A stretch of DNA of 64,000 nt. It comes from Adiantum capillus-veneris. Its lineage: Eukaryota > Streptophyta > Polypodiopsida > Polypodiales > Pteridaceae. The notes beneath the pieces were generated by a model. It did not search any database. It saw only the letters and a program-made list of their open reading frames with translations, and had not been told where the DNA came from. The first letter of the stretch is position 1. Each line of letters begins with the position of its first letter. Both the position numbers and the translations under genes were made by a program. Shown here piece after piece: positions 1 to 8,970 of this stretch. The stretch spans positions 15,820,809-15,884,808 of the forward strand of contig CM043959.1 of assembly GCA_014529385.2 (NCBI GenBank), written 5' to 3'.

Positions 1-901
1 TTAGAAAGATCTAGCAAAATAATTATCGGATCTGAAGTCAGCTTCTCTTTCAAGTGTTTGAACGCTAAAATTTCCTTGGCTGTCCACTTGAAAGTAACTC
101 CTTTTTCCTTGCAGTGCATGGAGTGGAGAAGCAATCTCAGCAAAATTTCGGATGAACCTCCTGTAGTAGGAACATAAGCCTAGAAAGCTTCAAATGTCAT
201 GTACGGACTTCAAGTCTGGCCATGACCTAATTGCTTCCACTTTAGCGGGATCCATGCGTACCCCATCCTTTGAAACAATATGCCCAAGGAAGCGAATTTC
301 TTGCAAAAAGAACTCACTTTTCTTCGCATTGATGAGTAGCCTATTCTTGCGTAGCTCATTGAAAACTGCGGTCAAGTGATCCCTATGCTCCTCTTCAGAC
401 TTTGAGTAGACAATCATGTCATCAAAGAAGGTACCCACGAAGTTTCTATGTGGTCTAAAAATTATGTCCACATTCTATTAAATGTGGCAGGAGTATTTGT
501 GAGACCAAATGGCATAACAAGAAACTCATAGAGACCAAATGTTGTCCTGAACGCAGTGTTATGGACATCTTCTCGTCTAATGCGTATCTGATGATACCCG
601 CTCTTTAGGTCTATTCTTGTAAACAATGACGCTCCCTCAAGCCGATCAAGAATGTCATCTATCCTCGGTATGGGGAACCTGTTCTTGATAGTATTCTTAT
701 TCAAGGCGCGATAGTCAATGCACATGCGCCATGAACCATCCTTCTTCTGCACTAAGAGTACAGGCGAACAAAAAGGGGATGAACTGGGCTGAATCAGCTC
801 CTTCTCTAAAAGCTCGTTGACCTAACCCATAATCTCTTTCTGCTGGGCTGCACTAACCCTGTATGGTGGTCTATTCGGTGGACTAGAACCTGGCACAAGA
901 T
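1..901 (-). pseudogene. gypsy reverse transcriptase and start of RNase H, decayed
   Basis: The RT polymerase domain copies genomic RNA into cDNA. On the minus strand, IDLVPGSSPPNRPPY leads into the classic entry motif (QPSSSPF, then [20 protein letters not shown]) at about 870-720. Fingers and palm follow through MPFGLTN (about 500). The palm catalytic motif is FFDDMIVYS (about 425-400), an F/YVDD variant. A stop or frameshift near 470 splits the domain. A TGA at 190-192 sits where an Arg (CGA) is expected, in SVHDI*SFLGLCSYYRRF. A further frameshift near 118 precedes the RNase H connection (KEKGVTFKWTAKEILAF). The family and orientation are clear; function is lost. Confidence 0.92.
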
Positions 902-3174
902 CTATAGTATGATCCTCAGGTCTCTCAGAAGGTAACTCCCCTGGCAAGAGTCCGAAAAACAATCACTGAAACCACTCAAAAAAGTTGACTTGTCTTTATC
1001 TAAGGAAGACAAATTAGATACAACTTGAGGTACTTCTTTTGCAAAGATCAAGTACGCAGAAAGATGATTCTTTATTACAGATGAAATAGCAGAAGCAGAA
1101 ACAACTGGAACAGACTCGCCTTTAAGCTTTACATCAAGGACATGAGTCTTTCCTCTATGTACAAGGGTAATCTTTTTGTTGTAAGTATCCACCATAGCAT
1201 GCAACCTGTAACACCATGGGATACGCAGTAACACATCACAGCCCTCAAGTGGCATAATATGAAACTCTTCCGCATCCACATAGCTCTGAATGTGCAGACG
1301 AAGCTTCCCCAAAATGGGAGTAATGGGCTCTGAATGACCTGGGCATGCCAAACCTGCTTCCCCTGTCATACCCATCTCCTCTGCACGAATGCCCAACTTT
1401 GATGCCAATTCTGGTGATATGAAATTTGCACAAGCTCCTGGATCAAAGAAAACTAGCACTGTCTGGTCTCTAACTTTGCCCCAAGCTCTGCACAGCTCCG
1501 TGGCATCTGTGTTTGGCTGGTCTCCAACCAAATCTGGAACAAGTCCTACACTTGGCTTTGGCTTCTTCCCTTTATAGTCTGACTTGTCATCCTTATCCTG
1601 TGACTTCTTCTGTGGACATTTCTTTGCAAAATGTCCTTCCTGTTCACAAATGTAGCATTTCTTGGCCTCCCTAAGAGCTTTCCTTTCTTCAAAAGTTTTG
1701 CCAGAAAAATGCCTTTTTTGCCCTTGTCCTTGTCCGGATGAAGATTTAGACTGCTTCTTGGACGTATCACCTTCTTCAGTGGAGGGCTTCTTTGCGGGAG
1801 GCTCAGAAGGCTTTGCTGCAACATTGCCCTTGGCTGAAAACTGTTTGCCCTGGGACCTTTTCTTGTGGCTATTAAATCCATCGGAATCTCCCTTCGACAG
1901 ATTGCTGGCCACTCTTGCATTCTCTATCAACTGAAACATATTCATGACAGTAGTCTTTGTGCAGTAGTCCCTGATTTTCTTGGGCAATCCGCAACAGTAC
2001 TTCTCAATCTGTTCTGACAATGGCACAAACCTGTAAGAGGTGACTGGCAACAGTGCGGCCCAAAACTGTTTATTGTACTCTTCCAGATTCGCACATTGTT
2101 TAGCATTCAACTCGTGCCATTCTGTCATCACATCCACTTCAAAAGTGTTTGTCAACCATGCAGGCGCAAAAAGCTGTTTGAATTGGACCCACGTTGTTGG
2201 GGCTTGACCCTGGTTCAACAATGTGGTCCACCATTGAAGCGCATTCCCTTTCAAGAAAGTGGCAGCCTTGCGTATCTTTGAAGATTCCGTGAAGTTTCCT
2301 CCGGCATAAGCTGCATCGAACTGCTGTATGAAGGTCAAAGCCTTCAATTGATCCTCAGTTCCTCTGAAAGTTTCAAACTTCACTCCCTGCCCACCTTCCT
2401 TTTAATCCTTAAGCTGACTCAAAGGAGCCACATTATCATAAGCAGGTGCCTGTAACAGTGGTGCTCCATGAGTGTTCATTCCAGCACTCGCATCAACTGT
2501 TTTACCTGTCATATCTGCATTTGGTACGTATGGCTGCGAAAATCCAGCCATACCAAATTGTGTTCCAGGCACTCGAAACTGGCCGTAGGCACCCTGGAAA
2601 CCTGGTTGGACACCCATGTTCGCGTACATGGGGTTACCCATGCCTGTTTGCATTGTCCCGAACACATTCCCTGGCATATAACCTGTGGAAGGTCCAGCCA
2701 TAGCTTGAAACACTGAACCACCTCCAAAATATCCAGGATAAGTATTAGGTAATGGAAGGGTCTTACATATAGCGTGTTCATTACTCCCTTGACCATTCAG
2801 AAACGGTTCCTGTTCAGCTAAAGCAAGCTGCTTTGGATCATTGGACACCGCTAGTTGCTCAACCACATGGGTTTTCCCTCGAGCATCACGAGTCCTCTGC
2901 GCATTGGAAATCTTCTTTTCTTGCAATGGCTCAGTCATGCCCTGTGTAGGAGGCTGAAAACCCTGTGTCGGAGCCTGTAAGAACTCCTGCATCCTTGGGT
3001 TGTTAGCCAACTGCTGAAACATGTCCATGCAGCAACGTAGTTAAGTTCAAACAACCTGTCCTCTTCTTGAAGAGTTGAAGGAACTATCTCCGTGCCATGT
3101 GAGGAAGATCCCTCTTTAGGTACTTGGTCTCTCTTCTCTGCCATAACGACAAGCTCTGTGTTGCTTTCACCCAC
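902..3174 (-). pseudogene. gypsy gag and protease, decayed
   Basis: This encodes the capsid/nucleocapsid polyprotein and the aspartic protease of the element. On the minus strand a start region near 3174 (MAEKRDQ...) leads, after a frameshift near 3040, into a Gln/Gly/Met-rich stretch (3028-2402). An in-frame TAA at 2402-2404 interrupts it. The capsid-like part follows (FETFRGTEDQLKAL, then FLKGNALQWW), then a Lys/Ser-rich linker and one CCHC zinc knuckle (CYICEQEGHFAKKC, about 1615-1657). The protease core is FFDPGACANFIS (about 1420-1455). The catalytic triplet is DPG where retropepsins have DSG or DTG, so activity is doubtful. Similar to the gag remnant at 13.1-13.7 kb. The frame is lost near 950, before RT. 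Confidence 0.85.
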
Positions 3175-3211
3175 AACAATCCACGCTGCACTTTTTGAAG
3201 AAAAAGTGACT

Positions 3212-3229
3212 ATCCCGTCGATGGAACCA
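3212..3229 (-). other. putative primer-binding site, non-Met type
   Basis: On the minus strand an LTR-like end (GGTTACA, ending at 3230) is followed at once by TGGTTCCATCGACGGGAT. It begins with TGG, as required to pair with a tRNA CCA tail, but it is not the TGGTATCAGAGC (initiator Met tRNA) site used by most elements here. The start of gag is about 55 bp further in. The primer tRNA is not identified. Confidence 0.5.
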
Positions 3230-3900
3230 TGTAACCGGCCTGTACAACGTAGAGGGCGGTACTATTTCAATTACCTGTTAACTTTACACAGAGCACTGAG
3301 AAGGGAAGAGGACACAGATGCATCCAGCGACCAGAATGTCACTGCGCACACGAGACCGACACCCTGTAGGCCCCAAAGACTGGCGCCCCTTTCGGTATTT
3401 CTTTATTCAAATTAAGGTAGACGATCCGACCACTTCGCACAAGCTTTCACAAAGCTGTCCAAACCCGGCAAGGGCTGAAAACGCAGGTTTTCGACCTGAT
3501 TTTGGTAGCATAACGGCGCAAAAACCCCTGCAGGTCAAAAGCACCTGTCTAGGACGGATTCCCTCGCTATCTGGAAGGTTTCTGGTGAGCTGTCACAGAA
3601 ATTCAGCGGGCTGTAATTCCCTGTTTTTCAGTGCCGGGTGCCCAAAAGCCTGTACACGCATCCCAAGGCTCTCACGAGGCTCCCCCGGTGTTCCCTTGCA
3701 ATTTAGGTGCGAAACCCTAAACCTGCAGAAAAACACAGTTGGCTGTAATTCGCTGTTTCGGATCGTTTTAAGCAGAGCGAACACACCTACGCGTGTCCCA
3801 AGGGCTCCCGCACGCAATGGGACAGTTCCCCTGTGAATTGGACGAGTTTTCACGCGAGAGAACTCTCCGAACTCGCAATCTTTCGCGATGGAACTGTGCG
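3230..3900 (-). repeat. 5' LTR of the minus-strand gypsy element (outer end not fixed)
   Basis: This is non-coding sequence upstream of the PBS on the minus strand, ending in GGTTACA at 3230. It contains ATACCGAAAGGGGCGCCAGT (about 3375-3396), a motif shared with the opposite-strand LTR at about 4273-4290, so the two LTRs are related families. No TG terminus or target duplication could be fixed, so the right limit is approximate. Open frames inside it are taken as chance. Confidence 0.5.
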
Positions 3901-3989
3901 TACCTGTAGGGGATTAGCAATTAGCTAATCCGGTTCCTGTTCAGAAGGCTCTTGCCTTGGCAAACACGCATAAACCCCCAGAATTGTAC

Positions 3990-4418
3990 ATGTTCATCTG
4001 AATAGCCCAACTAGTGGGGCATTACCATATGTGCCAAAGGGTAATTGCTTTATTCTCCACTTGGCTTAAGAAAGAGAGAGAGAGAGAGCTCCTTTGCTTT
4101 ATTTTTGAAAGCTTTTGATTCGACCAGCTTTTGGGCTTTACTTTTAACATCCCTTGTAATCTTTAAATAAGTGGGTAGGCCTCTCACAACTCAAAGCATT
4201 TGGACACAGAGTCTGAGAGTGAGCGCCTGCCTGCACTCTTGTACTTTGAACTCAGATTAATACAAAAAGACATACCGAAAGGGGCGCTAGTCCTAGGGCC
4301 AATATCTTTAGGCACGGAACTGCGCCGGGCCAGTGTCGAATCAATTGTGAACTGTTTTGAAGTGATTATTTGTGTTGTCGCGGTAGATTCTCGACTTGGA
4401 GTGTCCAAGTCTGTTACA
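3990..4418 (+). repeat. LTR 3' part, plus strand
   Basis: The sequence ends in GGAGTGTCCAAGTCTGTTACA at 4418, one base before a canonical PBS. That terminal block recurs in variant form at 16,743 and, inverted, near 7900. It contains a short GA run (4073-4088) and the CCGAAAGGGGCGC motif. The 5' end of this LTR is missing or unrecognised; it abuts the oppositely oriented LTR to the left. Confidence 0.6.
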
Positions 4419-4419
4419 A

Positions 4420-4431
4420 TGGTATCAGAGC
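4420..4431 (+). other. PBS for initiator tRNA-Met
   Basis: TGGTATCAGAGC lies one base after the LTR end. It is the standard plant PBS complementary to the 3' end of initiator tRNA-Met. Only about 35 bp separate it from integrase coding sequence, so gag, protease and RT have been deleted. Confidence 0.88.
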
Positions 4432-4464
4432 ACGACCGATTTCTCTGTACGGGAATCATCAAGA

Positions 4465-5230
4465 AAGATGAACACACAGAGATTTACAATCAGTTGGCTT
4501 TTGATGTTTTAAAGTCATATGTGCATGATCGGCAGTCTCATTGGGAGCTCTATCTCCCATGGGTTCAGGCTATTTTGAATGACTCTTTTTCCTCTGCCAT
4601 TGGGCGAACTCCGTATGAGGCAGCTTTTGGCCATCCGTTCTAGTCACTTTTGACTTGCTCGGTCAGTCAAATGCCTGAAGCCAATGCTGAAAGTCAGTCA
4701 TTGGATGAGATTTCTGCGAGTGTGAAGCTTCGGCTAAGCAAGGCTCAAGAATCTTATTCACGGCAGGCTAATAAGCATTGTCAGGATGTTTTGATTAAGG
4801 AAGGGAATTGGGTGTATTTAAGAATCATGAAGCAACGGCTTAAGCACGTTCGAAAGAAGTGTCCCAATTTGTCTTTTTGAATGTATGGTCCATTTCCTGT
4901 CATTAAGAAGATAAATGAGGTTTCAATGAAATTGCAATTGCCTAACTCATGGTCAATGCACAACGTTTTTCATGTTTCTTGGTTGAAAGTGTTTCAAGGA
5001 ACACCTCAAAGGACATTTCGGAAGAAGAGGAACCGGAGATCATTGATGAAGCAGAATTCATGGAGCCGGAGCAAGTGTTGTTACATCGGTTTCGCCGTGG
5101 TTCAAAGAAGCAAGTACGACAATACTTTTTGAAGTTCAAGGAACGAGGAACCCACGAAGCAGTGTGGGTAGATGAAGAGTTTTTCAACGATTATCTCGAG
5201 ATGTTGGCCGCCTACAAGGAAGACATGTAG
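4465..5230 (+). pseudogene. chromovirus integrase C-terminus with chromodomain
   Basis: This is the end of a Ty3/gypsy pol. Integrase C-terminal sequence (SHWELYLPWVQAILNDSF, then GRTPYEAAFGHPF) leads to the GPFPVIKKINEV ... HNVFHVSWLK block that closes the integrase of many gypsy elements. A chromodomain-like tail follows (EPEQVLLHRF, then KFKERGTHEAVWVDEEFF). Chromodomains in this position define chromoviruses and are known to steer integration towards marked chromatin. Lesions are in-frame stops at 4641-4643 and 4878-4880 and a frameshift near 5005 that moves the chromodomain into another frame. The join to the PBS at 4431 is a large internal deletion. The frame ends with TAG at 5228-5230, just before the polypurine tract. 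Confidence 0.88.
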
Positions 5231-5251
5231 ATCGGTACCAGTACCTCACTT

Positions 5252-5434
5252 TAAAAAGGAGGGGATGTCACGTGACACAATTAACCCTATGTGTACGTGG
5301 ACAAGCTACTTCATGACAAGGGTTGAGTTCAGTCCAGTCAGTCTAGCTTAGGAAGTGCTCTGGCACTTTTGTGAGTCTGTTCGCAGACCGTGCATGCCCA
5401 GGCACTTAGAGTAAATGCATATCCTCTGATACCA
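5252..5434 (+). repeat. polypurine tract and start of 3' LTR
   Basis: AAAAAGGAGGGGA (about 5253-5265) is a polypurine tract directly followed by TGTCACGTGACAC, a typical LTR start, 22 bp after the pol stop. The LTR can be followed for less than 170 bp. It then meets a minus-strand PBS (TGGTATCAGAGG, 5423-5434) and the palindromic LTR pair to its right, so this LTR is interrupted or truncated. Confidence 0.65.
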
Positions 5435-5894
5435 ATGTAAGGTGCAGTGGAAGTGAGTGTTGAACTTTGCTCAAGTTGAGTGCTTCGAACTGTGCTCAAG
5501 GTTCCTTTTACTTATGGAAGGGAGAGCCTTTCGTTTTTTTAGTGAGAGAGTGCAATGAACAAAACAAAATGGTGAACATTGTGAATGAAGGTGCATGAGA
5601 CTCGGCAAGTCCAAGCATTGTAGATATTTGTGCAATCAATAGTAGACCGCTCTCGCCATAGAGAGTGGGGCCTTTGGAGGAGGGTTTGATAACATTCTGT
5701 GTCGTATTCTTCTCTCTCTATCTCTTAGTCTCATGCATCTTCATTCACAGTGTTCACCATTTTGTTGTGTCCATTGTACTCTCTCACTAAAGGAACGGAA
5801 GGCTCTTCCTTCCATAAGTAAAAGGAACCTTGAGCATAGTTCGGAGCACTCATCTTGAGCAAAGTTCAACATTCACTTCCGCTGCACCTTACAT
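5435..5894. repeat. palindromic LTR: two inverted copies of an LTR 3' end
   Basis: Arm 5435-5602 is an imperfect inverted copy of arm 5727-5894, each 168 bp, with a 124-bp spacer. The outer ends read ATGTAAGGTGCAG and CTGCACCTTACAT. On the minus strand the left arm ends in CTTACA and is followed by TGGTATCAGAGG (5423-5434), a PBS for initiator Met tRNA. The arms are therefore the 3' (U5) side of an LTR, present twice in opposite orientation. The right arm has no PBS next to it and abuts plus-strand gypsy coding sequence. A foldback DNA element is the main alternative, but the PBS argues for LTR origin. Confidence 0.75.
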
Positions 5895-5906
5895 CGTGGT
5901 TGATTA

Positions 5907-7240
5907 TTGGGCAAGAAAGAAATATTTGAAAAGTGTTATAAGGGTAGAGATATCATCCTCGATGTAAAGTTGAAGGGTGAGTCCATCCCGCTTACATTGG
6001 CTTCGGCTATTTCGAAAGTAATGAAATCGAGTCTTTTTGTTCACTCGATCTTTATGAGAGATTTGGAAGAGGATAATAATTCAAATTTATCAGATTTAAG
6101 AGTCGAAACGCCAAGAAGTTTTTCAAGCTCAAGCCGATTGTTTCTTTGAGGGTTTGCCTGAGGAGCTACCTCTTGAGAGACGTGAGGATCATGTGATTGA
6201 TTTGATACCTGGAAATATGGAGTGAGCAAAGCCCAAAATGAGGAAATAATGGCCAAGTGAAAGGACTTTTAGAAAAGGGTCTAATTTAACCAAGTACTTC
6301 ATCTTTTTGTTCACTAGTGCTTCTTGTTTTGAAGAAAGATGGATCTTGGAGAATGTGCATTGACTACAGGGCTCTCAACAACCACTATCAAGAAAGATTT
6401 CCAATATCTAGGATTGATGATACACTTGATAGACTACAGGATTCTTCGTGCTTCAACATAATCGATTTGAAAGTGGCTATTCTTAGATCAAGATCGCTCT
6501 TGGAGATGTATACAAGACCGCATTTAGGACATCCTTCGGATTGTACGAGTATTTGGTGATGCCATTCGTCTCACAAATGCGCTTGCAACGTTCAACAAGA
6601 CGATTTTCAGAGAGAGCATAGGTAGTTTGTGACCACTTTCTTTGAGGACATCATCGTACCCTCCAAGAATGAAGAGGACCACATGAATCATTTACTTGAG
6701 GGACTATGGAAACAAAGGTTGGTCATCAACAGGTAGAAAAGTGAGTTCTTCTTGCCAGAGATACACTTTTTGTGGCATTTTGTCTGAGCATTCAGAACTA
6801 AAGAATGTGCATGAAGTTCAAAGCTTTTTGGGTATGTGCTCGTATTATCGACGGTTTATTAGATTGTTTGGGGAGATTGCCTTGCCTTTGTATACCCCGA
6901 CTCAAAAGGGTGTTCCATTCACGTGGGGACCTTTATAGATTGCAACGTTTTTGAAGCTCAAGGAAAAGTTGACGATTGGTCCCGTTTTGGTTTTGCCAAA
7001 TTTACAGAAACAGTTTGAGGTTTATTGTGATGCTCGTGGTAGCAGTCTGGGTGCGGTCTGGGCCATGTCATAGCTTATGAGAGTTGTATGTCCTCTAGAC
7101 CTAAGAGGGTTGCATAGATTTATGACGAGTACCTTTTAGCAATGATACATGCTCTTACTCAATGGAGACATTACCTACTTAAAGCAGATTTCATAGTGTT
7201 TACTGATTCTCGGAGTTTGAGTATCTCTGTCACAAGTAGG
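5907..7240 (+). pseudogene. gypsy protease-RT-RNase H fragment, heavily decayed
   Basis: The fragment starts in the protease-RT linker (ILDVKLKGESIPLTLASAIS), homologous to the minus-strand element at about 1130-1090 (VLDVKLKGESVPVVSASAIS). It continues through EDHVIDLIPG (about 6190), RT entry ([20 protein letters not shown], about 6318-6377), a shifted palm, the RT end (HEVQSFLGMCSYYRRFIRLF, about 6813-6872) and RNase H (QFEVYCDARGSSLGAV, about 7011-7058; FTDSRSLS, about 7200). Many stops and frame changes show it is old. No LTR or PBS of its own is attached. It abuts the palindromic LTR on its left. Confidence 0.85.
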
Positions 7241-7480
7241 TGATGCGGCACTGTAAAGGGTTAGGGTTTATTAACCTAACCTTGACCAACTTATAGGTCA
7301 TGGTTGAGTGACCTAAACTCTATTTGAAAGTGGCGCGAATCTGAAGACCTAGTGGATTGGCTCAAAAAACACGGAAGCTATTGCTGACGTGACACCTGTA
7401 GTACGACAAGCCCACAAACCGTGGAAAGTGTTGACGTGGCATCCGTTTTGTAGACAGGCAGTTTGCGCAAGCTTCTGGAG
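7241..7480. other. non-coding spacer between gypsy fragments
   Basis: No coding sequence is recognised. It contains repeated phrases such as GTTGACGTGGCATC and TGACGTGACACC, resembling LTR U3 sequence at 8036-8100, so it may be a decayed LTR piece. Confidence 0.35.
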
Positions 7481-7885
7481 TCAGTAGCTTTTGGGAGCAA
7501 ATTCTTTATAAATCTGATGCTTTTGGTGTAATGGCCATTCTGAAATAGCTTGAATCTTTAAGATTCGATCCATCATTCGATTGAAAGTTGCTTGAGCATT
7601 AGTAAGGCCAAAAGTCGTTACTAAAAACTCGTTCAATCCCAAGCTTGTACGGAACGCAGTCTTATGTATGTCTTCTGGAGCAATTCGAATCTGATGGTAG
7701 CTGCTCTTGAGATCTATATGGCTGAAAATTTGTGTTCCTTGTAGCTCGTCTAAGATATCATCCATTTGAGGGATCGGAAACCTATTCTTAATCGTAGTCT
7801 TGTTTAGAGAACGATAATCGATGCACATTCGAAAAGTGCCGTCTTTCTTATGAACAAACAAAACTGGTGAACAATCAGGAGAAGG
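7481..7885 (-). pseudogene. gypsy reverse transcriptase fragment
   Basis: On the minus strand [15 protein letters not shown] opens an RT finger domain. It continues with [19 protein letters not shown], then [32 protein letters not shown] and the [14 protein letters not shown] block, and ends at [16 protein letters not shown]. The palm catalytic YVDD part is missing: homology stops near 7550. About 126 codons are open. At its upstream (right) end it joins, near 7896, sequence resembling an LTR end (GAGTGTCCAAGCCCGTAACA on minus), so PBS, gag and protease appear deleted. It is not the same copy as the RT at 1-900. Confidence 0.88.
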
Positions 7886-8970
7886 AGCCTTCTCTTGTTA
7901 CGGGCTTGGACACTCCAAGCGAGTACACTCTGGTGCATGCATGGATAGAGTCAATGTCTACTGAGCTCTTAGCTCGTTTTTGTCTTCTGTCTGTTTTGCA
8001 GACGTAATGGAGGGCGATCTTTGAAGAGGAGGGTATGTCACAAGTGTGATGACGTGGCATGATTCTCAAGTGGACATTGTGAATTAAATGGACATTGAAG
8101 TAAAGAGGCCAGACAAGAGCTAGCAACATTAAAAACCTTACGCAAAGTGATGATGTGGCATCTCAGTGCAAATCGCGCTGCTTAACTCTAATAGCCACGT
8201 CGCAGGCTATACAAACGTTTGCGAGCAGGTTTTGACGCTAACTTTCGGGCCTCCGTTTTTAGCGACCGAAAAGGAAAGTTGGGGTGCCCTTTATGGGTCC
8301 CATGTGTTGCTAAATTGGCTTTATATGACAAGAAAATAATTCTAATGAATTATTGGATTTATAAGTGAAGGTTTTCCTCACTTGGAACACCAGGAAAAAT
8401 AATTCTAAATGAATTATTGGAATTTTAAGTGAGAGGGTTTTTCTCACTGGGGACATCTGAGTACAGAGTATTCCTAGTGCGACATTCAGAGTAATGACAA
8501 GAGCACTGTGAAAAGGAATATTTGTAAGGCCACCAGGAACGGGTACTTTTGATGCGTCACATTGCATGGGTGACGGGGAGCATCGAGAAGAAGTATCCGA
8601 CCATCTCGGAACGGACATCTCTGATGCGTCATAGAATGGGTGACATACAGCATCGCGAAGGAGATTATACCGTAAGTTTGGTAGGAAAGGACTAGGCGGT
8701 TAGCGATCCGCCGCGATCTCTATGCGGGTAGCCTCTGCTCAACTATTCGTGCCGTGGCCAGAGCGAGCTATAAAAGCATCACATGCCCTCACTAGAGGAA
8801 AGGAGTTGCCAGCACCAGCAAGAGGAGACTCTACCGCCAGAAGACGCAAGAGATCGCGAGACTACGAAGTACGGAGGTTGCTTTTCCCGCACAAAGAGCG
8901 AGAGGTATCAATTGTGGATTCGCCATACGAATTGTTGTTCCGTGTTTGTGTGTGCTTGCAGGTGTACTTT

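Larger units (their letters stand above)
1..3229 (-). mobile_element. Ty3/gypsy retrotransposon, PBS to RNase H, cut by window edge
   Basis: Read on the minus strand, this stretch runs PBS, gag, zinc knuckle, retropepsin, reverse transcriptase and the start of RNase H. That gag-pro-RT-RH order is typical of Ty3/gypsy elements. Integrase and the 3' LTR would lie left of base 1 and are not seen. The reading frame is broken by in-frame stops and frameshifts (near 3040, 2402, 950, 830, 470, 190 and 118), so this copy is dead. The gag N-terminus lies about 55 bp inside the LTR/PBS junction, which supports the orientation. The integrase-chromodomain piece at 4.5-5.2 kb may come from a related family, but it is on the other strand. 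Confidence 0.9.

Noticed and set aside
3318-3836. 172-codon plus-strand frame
   Set aside because: It lies inside the presumed LTR of the minus-strand gypsy element and resembles no family.
4420-4431. TGGTATCAGAGC motifs considered as tRNA gene pieces
   Set aside because: They are 12-base sites next to LTR ends, not tRNA genes. No cloverleaf could be read around them, and no tRNA or rRNA gene was recognised anywhere in the window.
4200-4464. Upstream part of the open frame 4200-4643 as gene start
   Set aside because: It runs through the LTR end and PBS. Only the part after about 4465 has integrase similarity.
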